Shown: one piece after another, positions 55,992 through 64,000 of the stretch
Numbering within the stretch: the stretch's first letter is position 1
Layout of the letters: each line of letters starts with the position of its first letter
Assembly (NCBI GenBank): GCA_017500935.1
Contig: JAFVXW010000003.1
Coordinates: 248,001 to 312,000 of the forward strand
Length of the DNA: 64,000 nt
Direction: 5' to 3'
Source: Lachnospiraceae bacterium
GTDB lineage: Bacteria; Bacillota; Clostridia; Lachnospirales; Lachnospiraceae
Made by a program: the position numbers and the translations under genes
Notes under the pieces: model-generated
Told to the model about the DNA's origin: nothing
Databases searched by the model: none
What the model saw: the letters and a program-made list of their open reading frames with translations, nothing else

Positions 55992-56495
55992 TCATGCATT
56001 TTCAATTGTTTTCATAAAAAGATCGCGTATTTCACCCTGATCCTTATTTAAAACCAGACACAATTCAGAAAGAATGATTTTCTCTGTCAGATTCAGATAA
56101 TATTCATCAACAGCCATGTTCTTTTTTCCCTGCTCCAATCTTTCCTTTCTGCGCAGGTATGTGGTTTTCATGATACGAAGCATGGATTCCGGTTCAAACT
56201 CTTTGAGGATCTCCTTGTATTTTTGTTCCCGCAATTTATCGTTCTGAACATCGATCTCCTCTGCATCTGAAATTTTCGCGATAAGCGCATAGGCCTCCTC
56301 TGTACTCATGACCTTTCTTAATTGCCGGACAGAAGTATCCACCGGCACATAAACCTTGCCGTTTTCATCATTGATCGGAACCAGCATATAATACAATCTA
56401 TTCCTGTCAATTCCGGCCATGTCAAGGTGCATCACCTTTTCGATCCTGCATACTCCATTACCGCTTTTTACGATATAATCTCCAATTTGATACAT
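55992..56495 (-). CDS. CarD/CdnL-family transcription regulator
   Basis: A 167-residue protein. The N-terminal Tudor-like RNA-polymerase-interaction domain begins YQIGDYIVKSGNGVCRIEKV, followed by RLYYMLVPINDENGKVYVPVD. The C-terminal helical DNA-binding domain has MSTEEAYALIAKI, YKEILKEFEPESMLRIMKTTYLRRKERLE and a closing EKIILSELCLVLNKDQGEI. It binds RNA polymerase and stabilises open complexes. The ATG at 56495 overlaps the end of the upstream gene region by spacing of 8 bp only, so the two are coupled. Confidence 0.88.
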   Translation of the reverse strand: MYQIGDYIVKSGNGVCRIEKVMHLDMAGIDRNRLYYMLVPINDENGKVYVPVDTSVRQLRKVMSTEEAYALIAKISDAEEIDVQNDKLREQKYKEILKEFEPESMLRIMKTTYLRRKERLEQGKKNMAVDEYYLNLTEKIILSELCLVLNKDQGEIRDLFMKTIENA

Positions 56496-56503
56496 CTGCG
56501 CTC

Positions 56504-56845
56504 TCACTTCCTCATTCTTTGCTGCACAGCCTTCCGCTTTCTTTCTTCTGCAGCGATCCGCCTTGCTTCAATTGCCTGCTGTGTCTCTAAATACTGCTGC
56601 CGTAATGCTTCTTTTTGCTCAGCACCGCTTTCCATTCTCCACAAAACCAGGTCTGCATTCACATCCTCTCTGTTTTCTTCTGATTCCAATACAAGAAATC
56701 TGTCAAAACAGGACGGGTACGAAAAATTACTTCTTTTTTCGCTCTGAAAAAGAACCTGTATGTAGTTATCATGGGCATCCTCTATGAAACCTGTTCCAAA
56801 TACCTTGTGAAAAACCTCTGTTCCGATCAACTCTTTGACTTCCAT
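56504..56845 (-). CDS. Hypothetical protein with SH3/Tudor-like start
   Basis: A 113-residue protein not assigned to a named family. VKELIGTEVFHKVFGTGFIEDAHDNYIQVLFQ at the N-terminus looks like a small beta-barrel (Tudor/SH3-like, as in CarD or transcription-repair proteins). A highly charged helix follows (EQKEALRQQYLETQQAIEARR, AEERKRKAVQQRMRK). AAGGTG precedes the ATG. It forms a two-gene operon with CarD, which suggests a nucleic-acid or polymerase-related role. Confidence 0.6.
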   Translation of the reverse strand: MEVKELIGTEVFHKVFGTGFIEDAHDNYIQVLFQSEKRSNFSYPSCFDRFLVLESEENREDVNADLVLWRMESGAEQKEALRQQYLETQQAIEARRIAAEERKRKAVQQRMRK

Positions 56846-57014
56846 GTTTCACCTTCTTCAAAGAAAAAAACTTTAATCGTTCCAACAATATTTTAACTGA
56901 ATTTTTGATATTTCGTAAGCATTATTTATTCTCTGCAAGACATTTCAGCGTTTTGACCATAGTTACCGCTCCCGGAATTTATGCAATTTGTTACGTTCTG
57001 CTTTATACCAAATC

Positions 57015-57062
57015 AAAAACCGCCGTGATCCTTATTCTTACAAAAAATAAAAATCACAGCGG
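57015..57062 (-). terminator. Intrinsic terminator of the AraC-GNAT-like gene
   Basis: On the minus strand CCGCTGTGAT (57053-57062) pairs with ATCACGGCGG (57020-57029; one wobble), followed by five U's. Confidence 0.8.
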
Positions 57063-57082
57063 CTTTAGGTTTTGCTGTACCA

Positions 57083-58279
57083 TTATGAAATTACAACATC
57101 ATATTTCCTGTTCACAACATGATACCCCAGATCAACACAAGTAAAGTTACCATGCTTCTTTGCATACTCTCCAAACTGCAGCTCATCATAAGGTACAATT
57201 CCATCCTGCCATAAAAGCTCTGTAACAGCTGCATAAACAGGCCGGTATAATTCTGTTTCTTCTCCGCCAACTGCAAAACGGATGATGCAGCAGTCATTCA
57301 TACGTAATCCCTGTACTTCATCAATACCACATCCTGCAACAGCGATCAATTCATCTTTTTCAAAGATACCATATTCCAAAACGGATTCATCCCGATAGTA
57401 TTCCGGTATCAACAGCTGCTTTGTATAGACATCATTTTTCCCCTTTGCCCACTTCATTACAGCCGGTAAGTCAGCCTTACCCAGCTTTTTGATCTGTATG
57501 GCTTCAGGCAACGTACAGTTGAGCCCAGCCCCCTGATATACTGCCTGAGGACGGTATGTTACATTGATATCAACACCTTTTTCTCGTAAAAATGCCAATA
57601 CCTCATGCGCTTCCCGATTGCAGCAAAATGAAATTTTAAAGCTTTTACTGCGAAAACGTTTTAACCATTCTGCCAGAAGCTTCATGTCTTCTGTGACCAG
57701 TTCCAATACACAATTTTCTGCAGAAACCGCACGAATTCCAATAAATCCTCTTTGAAAGTCATGATTCTGTACCGCCATATGGATTCCCATATGCTTTATT
57801 TCACCGCATAATCTCCCGTATTTAAGAGCATCCGTATCCAGTAAATATTCTATTACTTCATTTGTATCTGCCAATGTAAAATCCGGATTGTCATGAATAA
57901 ATCTGGCAGCCACTGCTGCATCTGCCACTTCCGCAGCTTTGATGATTTTACCTTTCATCTGTCTGCGGTACTCTCCCGGCGTAACATCGTATTTTTTCTG
58001 AAAAGCCTTACCAAATCCCTCCTGAGAACTGTAACCAATTTCCAATGCAATGTCTAAAATGGATTTGTCCGTTGTTCTTAACAGAATCAATGCTTTTTTG
58101 AGTCTGACATAATTCACATAAGCCATAACTGTAAAACCGGTATTTGCCAGAAAGATTCTGTTAAAATAATCCAGTGAAAATCCCGCCGCATCCGCAATAT
58201 CCTGCAGTGATAATGCATGGTCTTGCGCATGATCACGGGCAAAACTGATCGCCTTTGTAATTAAATCATTATGATCCAT
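57083..58279 (-). CDS. AraC-family HTH protein with GNAT-like C-terminal domain
   Basis: A 398-residue protein. The AraC-type double HTH is N-terminal (ALSLQDIADAAGFSLDYFNRIF, then ILDIALEIGYSSQEGFGKAFQKKYDVTPGEYRRQ, up to about residue 108). The rest (about 115-398) has two blocks, the second reading LGKADLPAVMKWA, then EYGIFEKDELIAVAGCGID and VGGEETELYRPVYAAVTELLW, which resembles the GNAT fold. The ATG at 58279 has GGGG eight bases upstream. A regulator that senses a cofactor or small molecule, or a DNA-bound acetyltransferase, are both possible. Its own terminator follows. Confidence 0.7.
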   Translation of the reverse strand: MDHNDLITKAISFARDHAQDHALSLQDIADAAGFSLDYFNRIFLANTGFTVMAYVNYVRLKKALILLRTTDKSILDIALEIGYSSQEGFGKAFQKKYDVTPGEYRRQMKGKIIKAAEVADAAVAARFIHDNPDFTLADTNEVIEYLLDTDALKYGRLCGEIKHMGIHMAVQNHDFQRGFIGIRAVSAENCVLELVTEDMKLLAEWLKRFRSKSFKISFCCNREAHEVLAFLREKGVDINVTYRPQAVYQGAGLNCTLPEAIQIKKLGKADLPAVMKWAKGKNDVYTKQLLIPEYYRDESVLEYGIFEKDELIAVAGCGIDEVQGLRMNDCCIIRFAVGGEETELYRPVYAAVTELLWQDGIVPYDELQFGEYAKKHGNFTCVDLGYHVVNRKYDVVIS

Positions 58280-58395
58280 TTTCATGTCCCCTTTCGTATT
58301 TATGAAAATCGATTTTCTGACCTAAGTATACCGGCGTCAGTCAAATCTGTCCCGACCAAAAACGCTTTCTTTTTATCTCTCAAATCTCCCCCGGA

Positions 58396-59172
58396 TCATT
58401 TTATTTCCTCAACAACGGTGACCTGTACACCTTTTTCTTCGATCGCGGCAATCTGATCCTCAACACAATCCCAGTCCGTGATGACCTCATCAAAGACATC
58501 TACATCGCAGACCCTGATAAAAGCATCGGTTCCGATCTTGGAACTGGGTATCAGCAGATATTTCCTGCGGCTGTTTTTAATCACGGCACGCTGAAATGCA
58601 GCCGTTTCATCGGTGCCGTTTGACAGGCCAAATTCTGCGGTAAGACCTCCTCCGGTGATAAAACACAGATCAAAATGCATTCTGCTTACAAACGCAGTCG
58701 CAAGGCTGTCCACCAAAGAACCGCTCTGCCGCATCTTTCCGCCTGCAACATATACATCGATATTCTCAAAGCTCCTGAGTTCTTTTCCCATATCAACCGA
58801 ATTGACCACCACTGTATAACGGATATCTTTCGGCAAAAAAGATACCAGAATATGCCCGAAGGAGCCGCCTGTCAGATACACAATGTCATGTTCCCTGATT
58901 TTTGCGGCTGCTGCCCGCGCAATCTCTCTGTAATTGTCAAAAATTGGCATTGCAGAAAAATCCCTGTTTACAGGCGGTCTCACACTGACCTGCACAATGA
59001 CGATCGCCCCGCCATGCGTTCTTTTGCAAAGTCCCTTCTGCTCCAGAATTCTTAAGTCCCTGCGGGCTGATTCATCCGATATTCCATATTTTACTGTGAT
59101 CTGTGCAACTGTGATTTTACCGTTTTGCCTGATCATATCAGTTATTTCCTGATGACGTTCTTCTATAAACAT
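58396..59172 (-). CDS. DeoR/GlpR-family transcription regulator
   Basis: A 258-residue repressor. The N-terminal DeoR HTH has ERHQEITDMIRQNGKITVAQITVKYGISDESARRDLRILEQ with the GISDESARRDL recognition helix. The sugar-phosphate-sensing domain has VYLTGGSFGHILVSFLP, VVVNSVDMGKEL, VYVAGGKMRQSGSLVDSLA and SSKIGTDAF. GGAGG precedes the ATG. The controlled genes cannot be told; the divergent or downstream neighbours are not sugar genes. Confidence 0.88.
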   Translation of the reverse strand: MFIEERHQEITDMIRQNGKITVAQITVKYGISDESARRDLRILEQKGLCKRTHGGAIVIVQVSVRPPVNRDFSAMPIFDNYREIARAAAAKIREHDIVYLTGGSFGHILVSFLPKDIRYTVVVNSVDMGKELRSFENIDVYVAGGKMRQSGSLVDSLATAFVSRMHFDLCFITGGGLTAEFGLSNGTDETAAFQRAVIKNSRRKYLLIPSSKIGTDAFIRVCDVDVFDEVITDWDCVEDQIAAIEEKGVQVTVVEEIK

Positions 59173-59279
59173 ACGCTTACCTCCAGTTTAAAAATCATGT
59201 ATATCGAATTCGATATCATTATATTCCCACACTTTCGGTAATATTTCAACATTTTCAGCAATCGGGTTTGCGTATATTT

Positions 59280-60020
59280 TTACCGTATAAACACAAACTG
59301 CCGCTCATCGGAACACTCTGCGTCAAACCGGTAATCCAGCCTGTCAAATGCCTTAATTTCTTCTGGATCGCTGATTTGGTTTTCTGCCATAAAACGCACC
59401 ATCTCACCGCGGGCCATCTTGCACATCGTTCCTTTTTCGATCACCTTGCCGTCTTTTTTCTCACCGAAAACGCAGGTAATAAACCGCACATGCTCCGGCA
59501 GGTATCTTGAAATACAGATACTGTATTCCTTAGACGCCAGATTAATGATACAGTCCGTTTCCGCAAACAGTTGCTCTGCAAGGCTGCTGCCCCAGAAACC
59601 GTAAAGATCCTTTGCATCACCGACCTTTAACTTTGCCTGCATTTCCAGACGATACGGCACAACGCCGTCATAAGGGTTCAAGATTCCATAAAATCCGGAT
59701 AAAATGCGCAAATGTTTTTCCACATAGTCAAATTCCTGATCGGTAAACACTCCGGGAGCCATATATTGATACTGAATCCCCTCATAAGCCAAAAGTGCCG
59801 GGGTCAGACAGCTATGTAAATCCATGTCCGCAAGCCGCTGCATATTCATTTCCGCAATGGAATCATTGCATTTCCAGAGTTTTTTCAGTTCATCATACTG
59901 CATTCCCTGCAGGATTTTGACAAGCTGCTCTGTTTTGTCCAAAAACACCGGCAGCTTTTTCCACGCAAGGCTGTCCGTGTCTGTATTCATTTTCTTGGCA
60001 GGAGAAATGATGATCCTCAT
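59280..60020 (-). CDS. yaaA: Peroxide stress protein YaaA
   Basis: A 246-residue protein of the UPF0246/YaaA family. The hallmark opening IISPAKKMN, QYMAPGVFTDQEFDYVEKHLRILSGFYGIL, VVPYRLEMQAKL and LASKEYSICISRYL are all present. In Escherichia coli it lowers free iron under peroxide stress. GGAG precedes the ATG, 3 bp behind the alcohol dehydrogenase, so it is co-transcribed with it. Confidence 0.92.
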   Translation of the reverse strand: MRIIISPAKKMNTDTDSLAWKKLPVFLDKTEQLVKILQGMQYDELKKLWKCNDSIAEMNMQRLADMDLHSCLTPALLAYEGIQYQYMAPGVFTDQEFDYVEKHLRILSGFYGILNPYDGVVPYRLEMQAKLKVGDAKDLYGFWGSSLAEQLFAETDCIINLASKEYSICISRYLPEHVRFITCVFGEKKDGKVIEKGTMCKMARGEMVRFMAENQISDPEEIKAFDRLDYRFDAECSDERQFVFIR

Positions 60021-60023
60021 AAA

Positions 60024-61064
60024 TTACGCTCCTGTTCTGATCGCCACTTTGATCACATCATCCAGACGATTTTCAAAAATATGGTATGCTTCTTCAATGT
60101 CTTTTAAGGCAAATGTATGAGTGATCAGCGGTGTTGTATCAAGCTTTCCATCCTCGATCAGCTTCAGAGTTTCGGCACAGTTGCAGCCGTCCACACCGCC
60201 GGTCTTGAAAATCAGATTTTTTCCATACATTTCAGGCAGCGGCAAAGTCTGCGGCCCGTCATACAATGCCACCACCGTAACAATCGCATTGGGACGGGCA
60301 CATTCCCATGCCATACGGAATGTAGTCTCAGAACCGGCCACTTCCAATACCGCATCTGCTCCGCCATGTTTACTGTGCTTTTGTACAAATTCTGCGACAT
60401 TCTCAGGTGTCACTGTTAAAACCTGCGGATAATGCTTTTTCACAAAATCCAGCCGTTTTTGATCGATATCACAAACGATCACGCGTGCAGGATTTTTGAG
60501 CTGTACACACTGCAAAGTACAGATTCCGGTCGGACCGGCACCGATGATCAGAACCGTATCATCCTCTTTAATTTCAGAAATCTGCGCAGCCCAGTAGCCG
60601 GTCGCCAGCACATCTCCCACAAATAGGGCCTGCTCATCGGTTACAGTATCCGGAATCTTATTCAGCCCCTGATCAGCATAGGGAACACGGACATACTCTG
60701 CCTGTCCGCCATCGATCCGGCATCCCAGTGCCCATCCGCCGTCAGGATCGGTGCAGTTGTTGACCCATCCGTTTTTACAGAAAAAACAGTCTCCGCAGAA
60801 TGTTTCCACATTTACAGTCACCCTGTCGCCGGGTTTTACACCCGTCACCGCATTTCCTGTTTCCTCCACAATGCCAACCATTTCATGCCCAACCGTAATG
60901 CTGGGAACAGCACGCGGAACACTGCCATGCTTGATGTGCAGATCACTGGTACAGATACTGCTCAAAGTTACGCGTACAATGGCATCCCGATCATCCTGCA
61001 GAACAGGTTTGTCTTTTTCTAAAAGTTGAAATTTTCCTTTTTCAATGTATGTATAAGCCAGCAT
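60024..61064 (-). CDS. Zinc-dependent alcohol dehydrogenase
   Basis: A 346-residue MDR dehydrogenase. The catalytic zinc site is in SSICTSDLHIKHG (Cys38) with GHEMVGIVEETG (His/Glu), and the structural zinc site is CGDCFFCKNGWVNNC. The Rossmann motif is LIIGAGPTGICTLQ and VIVCDIDQKRLDFVKKH fixes the cofactor (NAD-type Asp). GAGG precedes the ATG. It acts on alcohols, polyols or threonine-like substrates; the specificity is open. It lies 9 bp behind the methyltransferase gene. Confidence 0.9.
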   Translation of the reverse strand: MLAYTYIEKGKFQLLEKDKPVLQDDRDAIVRVTLSSICTSDLHIKHGSVPRAVPSITVGHEMVGIVEETGNAVTGVKPGDRVTVNVETFCGDCFFCKNGWVNNCTDPDGGWALGCRIDGGQAEYVRVPYADQGLNKIPDTVTDEQALFVGDVLATGYWAAQISEIKEDDTVLIIGAGPTGICTLQCVQLKNPARVIVCDIDQKRLDFVKKHYPQVLTVTPENVAEFVQKHSKHGGADAVLEVAGSETTFRMAWECARPNAIVTVVALYDGPQTLPLPEMYGKNLIFKTGGVDGCNCAETLKLIEDGKLDTTPLITHTFALKDIEEAYHIFENRLDDVIKVAIRTGA

Positions 61065-61073
61065 ATTTTATCC

Positions 61074-61793
61074 TCAAACCAGTTTTTTCACATAGATCAG
61101 CACAAAATTCACAATCTGATCCAATCCCTTTTCCAGATATTCCTGATCACGGATGCCATATTTATGCCCGGAATCAAACCATTCTTTCCATGCGATTTCA
61201 AAGCAATCCGCTTCCTGTACAGTTACGCTGCACTTATCTCCACACTCTTTTTTCAAAAGAGCTTCCCACCATGAGGCAGTTTTGAATAAATCAGCATCAT
61301 CCCCTTCTGCCCATTCATGGAATAATGTATTCAGCTCTCCCTTCGGTTCTTCTTTTAATCCGGGAATTGCAATCATTACATAACCTTCTTTTTTAATAAA
61401 CGGTAAAATCTTCTCTGCAAAAATACCCTCTTTACAGCCAAAATAATGATAGGAATCCACACTGACAATTGTATCAAAATATTCCTGTGCAAAAGGCATA
61501 TCCAAAGCATTTCCATGAATCGGAATAATTGTATCTTCCAGTTTATTCTTTCTGATCCGCTCAAAATTTTCATAGGCTGAAATCCAAAGATCAAAAGCAT
61601 ACACGGTTTTCGCTTCAGTTTCATTGGCCAAAAACAAGGATGTCAGGGCATTGCCGCATCCCAGATCCAATGTTCTTCCATAATCTATATTTTCAGGACA
61701 TCTGCAGACCAGTTCTTCCAATAATCGGAAAGAATTGGGTCCCATCAGATATTCTTTTGTAAAATATTCTTTATACTTTTCTGCTCTGTTCAT
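61074..61793 (-). CDS. Class I SAM-dependent methyltransferase
   Basis: A 239-residue methyltransferase. Motif I is LDLGCGNALTSLFLA, then VYAFDLWISAYENFERI, IIPIHGNALDMPFAQEYFDTIVSVDSYHYFG and a DSGHKYGIRDQEYLEKG tail. It resembles MerR-associated or ubiE-like small-molecule methyltransferases. The ATG at 61793 has GGAGG upstream. It belongs to the PadR-DUF2812-methyltransferase-ADH-yaaA run of genes. Substrate unknown. Confidence 0.85.
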   Translation of the reverse strand: MNRAEKYKEYFTKEYLMGPNSFRLLEELVCRCPENIDYGRTLDLGCGNALTSLFLANETEAKTVYAFDLWISAYENFERIRKNKLEDTIIPIHGNALDMPFAQEYFDTIVSVDSYHYFGCKEGIFAEKILPFIKKEGYVMIAIPGLKEEPKGELNTLFHEWAEGDDADLFKTASWWEALLKKECGDKCSVTVQEADCFEIAWKEWFDSGHKYGIRDQEYLEKGLDQIVNFVLIYVKKLV

Positions 61794-61809
61794 GTAAATA
61801 CCTCCGCCA

Positions 61810-62349
61810 TTACTCAAACAACTGACTTTCCTTTTTCATTTTTTCACGCTTTTTATACAGCCTTACACTTCCGAATGTCCCCAAAATACCGATGGCAATA
61901 TTCAAAAGTCCCACATAGTTGATCGGTGCAGCAACCGCAGATGTCAGAAAAAGATTATTGATACCAATCATCCAGTTTGCTGCGGTTATCAGAGCAATCA
62001 TCGTAATGATACCGGAAAGATGTTTTATTCGGGATTCATTGTCTGAAAATAATACAAACTCACCTTCGGATGTTTTCTTACGAAAATATACCCAGCGCAT
62101 AAAGGAACCGACATGTTCTGCACCTGTTGATTCCATAAATTCAAGATATTTTATGCTTTCAGGATGTGTCGGCGTGTTATCAAGAAGCTGCAGACAGATT
62201 CTGTATTCTCCGGGCTCACATTCCTCAAACTCATATTTACAAAAACCGACAGAGACAAGACAAAGTCCCTTGGCAGCCATGTCATTGAGCCACTTTTCTT
62301 CTTTTTCAAAATCCCATACCCAAAACCATTTGCGGATCGTCTGTCTCAT
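61810..62349 (-). CDS. DUF2812 membrane protein
   Basis: A 179-residue protein. IRKWFWVWDFEKEEKWLNDMAAKGLCLVSVGFCKYEFEECEPGEY in two blocks is the DUF2812 signature; two hydrophobic helices follow (HLSGIITMIALITAANWMIG and YVGLLNIAIGILGTFGSVRLY). It typically follows a PadR gene, as here (the PadR stop is 1 bp before its ATG). A sensor or anti-regulator role is suggested for the pair but not proven. Confidence 0.88.
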   Translation of the reverse strand: MRQTIRKWFWVWDFEKEEKWLNDMAAKGLCLVSVGFCKYEFEECEPGEYRICLQLLDNTPTHPESIKYLEFMESTGAEHVGSFMRWVYFRKKTSEGEFVLFSDNESRIKHLSGIITMIALITAANWMIGINNLFLTSAVAAPINYVGLLNIAIGILGTFGSVRLYKKREKMKKESQLFE

Positions 62350-62661
62350 TTACTTTTCCTCCAATATGCGTTTTCCGTTATCAAGCAGTTCCCTAAGACG
62401 GCCAAGTTCTGCTGCAAGCATCTGCCTTCCCTGCTCTGTAATCTGATATTCTTTTTTTCTGCTGTCTTTCTCCCCCGTCAGTGCTGTGATCCATCCCTTT
62501 TCAAGCAAAGTATTGATCGCACCGTAAAGAGTTCCCGCTGCAAGTTTTACACGGCCATTGGACAACTGCTCCACATTCTGCATGATCCCGTAACCGTGCA
62601 TTGGCTGAATTAATGACAGCAAAATATAGTATACGGCTTCTGTAAGTGCTGGATTTGACAT
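62350..62661 (-). CDS. PadR-family transcription regulator
   Basis: A 103-residue winged-helix repressor. LTEAVYYILLSLIQPMHGYGIMQNVEQLS, VKLAAGTLYGAINTLLEKGWI and KDSRKKEYQITEQGRQML are typical of PadR. The ATG at 62661 has AGGAGG seven bases upstream. Its promoter at 62718-62746 contains a palindrome suited to autorepression. It heads an operon with DUF2812 and perhaps the methyltransferase. Confidence 0.9.
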   Translation of the reverse strand: MSNPALTEAVYYILLSLIQPMHGYGIMQNVEQLSNGRVKLAAGTLYGAINTLLEKGWITALTGEKDSRKKEYQITEQGRQMLAAELGRLRELLDNGKRILEEK

Positions 62662-62717
62662 ATGCAAGCCTCCTTTCATCTATTACGTTGTTCGTTATAT
62701 CGTCTCCCGTTATAGTA

Positions 62718-62746
62718 AGTATATCGGTTAACGATATAGTTGTCAA
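62718..62746 (-). promoter_or_regulatory. PadR operon promoter with operator palindrome
   Basis: Minus-strand -35 TTGACA (62741-62746), 17-bp spacer, -10 TATACT (62718-62723). ATATCG-TTAAC-CGATAT (62721-62737) is a perfect dyad filling the spacer. Further CGTTATA/ACGATAT half-sites follow downstream. Confidence 0.75.
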
Positions 62747-62775
62747 TAGGATTTCTTATAAATGGAAGTACAAAT

Positions 62776-62813
62776 AAAACCGCCCGCAGGATTTTCTCCC
62801 ACAGGCGGTTTTT
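62776..62813. terminator. Terminator between phosphohexomutase and PadR promoter
   Basis: AAAACCGCC (62776-62784) pairs with GGCGGTTTT (62804-62812). T-runs exist on both strands. On the minus strand it ends the phosphohexomutase transcript. Confidence 0.75.
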
Positions 62814-62838
62814 CATCATTCTTAAACAGTAACGATTA

Positions 62839-64000
62839 TTATATCTTTAAAAAACTATGGAATGCTGCAATATATCCCTGCGCAGTCTTCTTATCACCGG
62901 CTTCCGCAAAAATACGAAGCAAAGGTTCGGTTCCGGAAAAACGACAGCTTACAAAGCTTCCGTCTTTAAAATAAACCTTACAGCCATCCTCATAACCCAC
63001 ATGGTCGATCTCAGCCTCAAATACAGGCAGCTTTTTGTCTTCCATGATCAGCTTTAAAATTTCTGCTTTCTGTTCCGGTACAAATCTGAGGTTATCCTCC
63101 ACCATTTCAAAATGACCAAACTGCTCTTCCAGTTCATTCATGATCTCGGAAGCAGTTTTACCGATCACACTGATCATTTCAGCAAACAAGGATGCCGCAT
63201 ATACAGAATCTTTGCCATGAATATGACCGCGCACAGTAAGACCGCCGGAGGACTCTCCGCCCAATACTGCGTCTACTTCATCAATCTTGGAGGAAATATA
63301 CTTAAATCCAACCGGTACTTCATAGCATTTTTCACCGAAACTCTCTGCAATCCTGTCAAGCATATGGGTTGTAGACAGGTTACGGACTACCGGGCCTTTC
63401 CAGCCTTTGTATTTTACCAGATAGTAGTAAAGCATACAGAGAATTTCATTGGCACTTATGTATCTTCCGCATTTATCAATGATGCCGAGTCGATCACCGT
63501 CTCCATCCATCGCAATACCGAAATCATAATTGCCCAGAATAACCTGATCCTGCAGGGTATTCAGTGTTTTTTCAGTGGGTGCGGGCATCATACCGCCAAA
63601 ATACGCATCCTTGTTCAGATTGATCGTATCAATGGTACAGCGGGCAGTATGGAAAATTACCTGCAGCGGATAAGCTCCTGATCCGTGCATGGTATCAAAC
63701 AGCACGCGGACGCCGCGTTCACGCAGCGCTTTCATATCAAGCAGGTCAATAATATCATCCAAAAATTTGTTGAAAGGATTCTGCAGATACACAATACGTC
63801 CGTCTGCCACTGCAGTCTCAAAACTGCAGTATTTCAGCTCTTTTACTTCCGCGATCAGCTCTTCCAGATGTCCGGTTATTTCCAGAGGCGCATCCCTTCC
63901 TTCATCCACAATGAGCTTAATACCATTATAATTAGAGGGATTATGGCTTGCGGTAATCTCAATACCAAAATACAGTTCTCTGTCCTTGACTGTATGCATG
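62839..64000 (-). CDS. Phosphoglucomutase/phosphomannomutase, partial at right edge
   Basis: Only the C-terminal ~387 residues are seen; roughly the first 80-90 would lie beyond base 64000. The active-site serine loop TASHNPSNYNGIK, the metal loop AMDGDGDRLGII, the sugar-binding ESSGG and the phosphate-binding RFSGTEPLLRIF are all present in order. It interconverts sugar 1- and 6-phosphates for glycan or nucleotide-sugar synthesis. It reads out of the window's right edge from upstream. Confidence 0.9.
   Translation of the reverse strand, partial: MHTVKDRELYFGIEITASHNPSNYNGIKLIVDEGRDAPLEITGHLEELIAEVKELKYCSFETAVADGRIVYLQNPFNKFLDDIIDLLDMKALRERGVRVLFDTMHGSGAYPLQVIFHTARCTIDTINLNKDAYFGGMMPAPTEKTLNTLQDQVILGNYDFGIAMDGDGDRLGIIDKCGRYISANEILCMLYYYLVKYKGWKGPVVRNLSTTHMLDRIAESFGEKCYEVPVGFKYISSKIDEVDAVLGGESSGGLTVRGHIHGKDSVYAASLFAEMISVIGKTASEIMNELEEQFGHFEMVEDNLRFVPEQKAEILKLIMEDKKLPVFEAEIDHVGYEDGCKVYFKDGSFVSCRFSGTEPLLRIFAEAGDKKTAQGYIAAFHSFLKI

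Noticed and set aside
56905..57144. Plus-strand 79-codon hydrophobic frame
   Set aside because: It overlaps the terminator and the 3' end of the AraC-GNAT gene and has no ribosome binding site.

Overview
The window looks like chromosomal DNA of a gut-type Firmicute of class Clostridia, most likely Lachnospiraceae. This is inferred from strong AGGAGG-type ribosome binding sites, sigma-A promoters with 17-bp spacers, LytTR/GHKL two-component pairs next to heterodimeric ABC exporters, a PadR-DUF2812 pair, a DUF1292 protein, a Panacea-type antitoxin and several glycosidases for plant or host glycans. No rRNA, tRNA, CRISPR array, integrase or transposase was seen. Most genes lie on the minus strand.

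Region by region. 1-5.9 kb: the end of a TupA-like ATP-grasp gene, an MraY-type transferase, an MFS permease, an M20 peptidase, a cytidylate-kinase-like protein and a Gfo/Idh oxidoreductase. 6-33.4 kb: three paralogous modules, each encoding on the minus strand a LytTR response regulator, a GHKL kinase and two full ABC half-exporters (6.0-12.1, 17.4-22.6 and 28.5-33.4 kb). Between them lie a DUF4143 ATPase, a GH63-like glycosidase, a class-I-amidotransferase-type (C26) peptidase, an MqsR-like toxin with a Panacea antitoxin, a uridine-kinase-like gene and a COG4586-type ABC-2 exporter. Only the first module has a membrane-anchored sensor kinase. The other two kinases are short and soluble, so their signal may come through the exporter or from the cytoplasm. 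33.5-46 kb: an M29 aminopeptidase, DUF1292 protein, aldo-keto reductase, URO-D-type protein, thioredoxin, nitroreductase, then a glycan block (GH42, GH63-like, mutarotase-SGNH fusion) interrupted by pnuC. 46-64 kb: small accessory genes (GNATs, methyltransferases, Nudix, MazG-like), an orphan PduB-like shell protein, two small toxin-antitoxin loci, AraC, DeoR and PadR regulators, CarD, YaaA, an alcohol dehydrogenase and a phosphohexomutase that runs off the right edge.

Gene debris is frequent: fragments of a nitrilase-like hydrolase, ABC transporters, BrnT, a phosphotransferase-like protein, a GNAT and an ORF6N-like protein. The response regulator of module 3 has an apparent frameshift near its end.

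The most unusual signal is non-coding. Three intergenic regions (34.85-35.24, 46.03-46.19 and 49.05-49.39 kb) each hold a short word repeated in strictly alternating orientation about every 31 bp. The word differs between arrays but the architecture is the same. Intrinsic-terminator hairpins of the flanking genes form the end units of the first array. I do not recognise this as a named repeat class. A separate direct repeat with a 32-33 bp period (4 copies) lies upstream of the DUF4143 ATPase gene.
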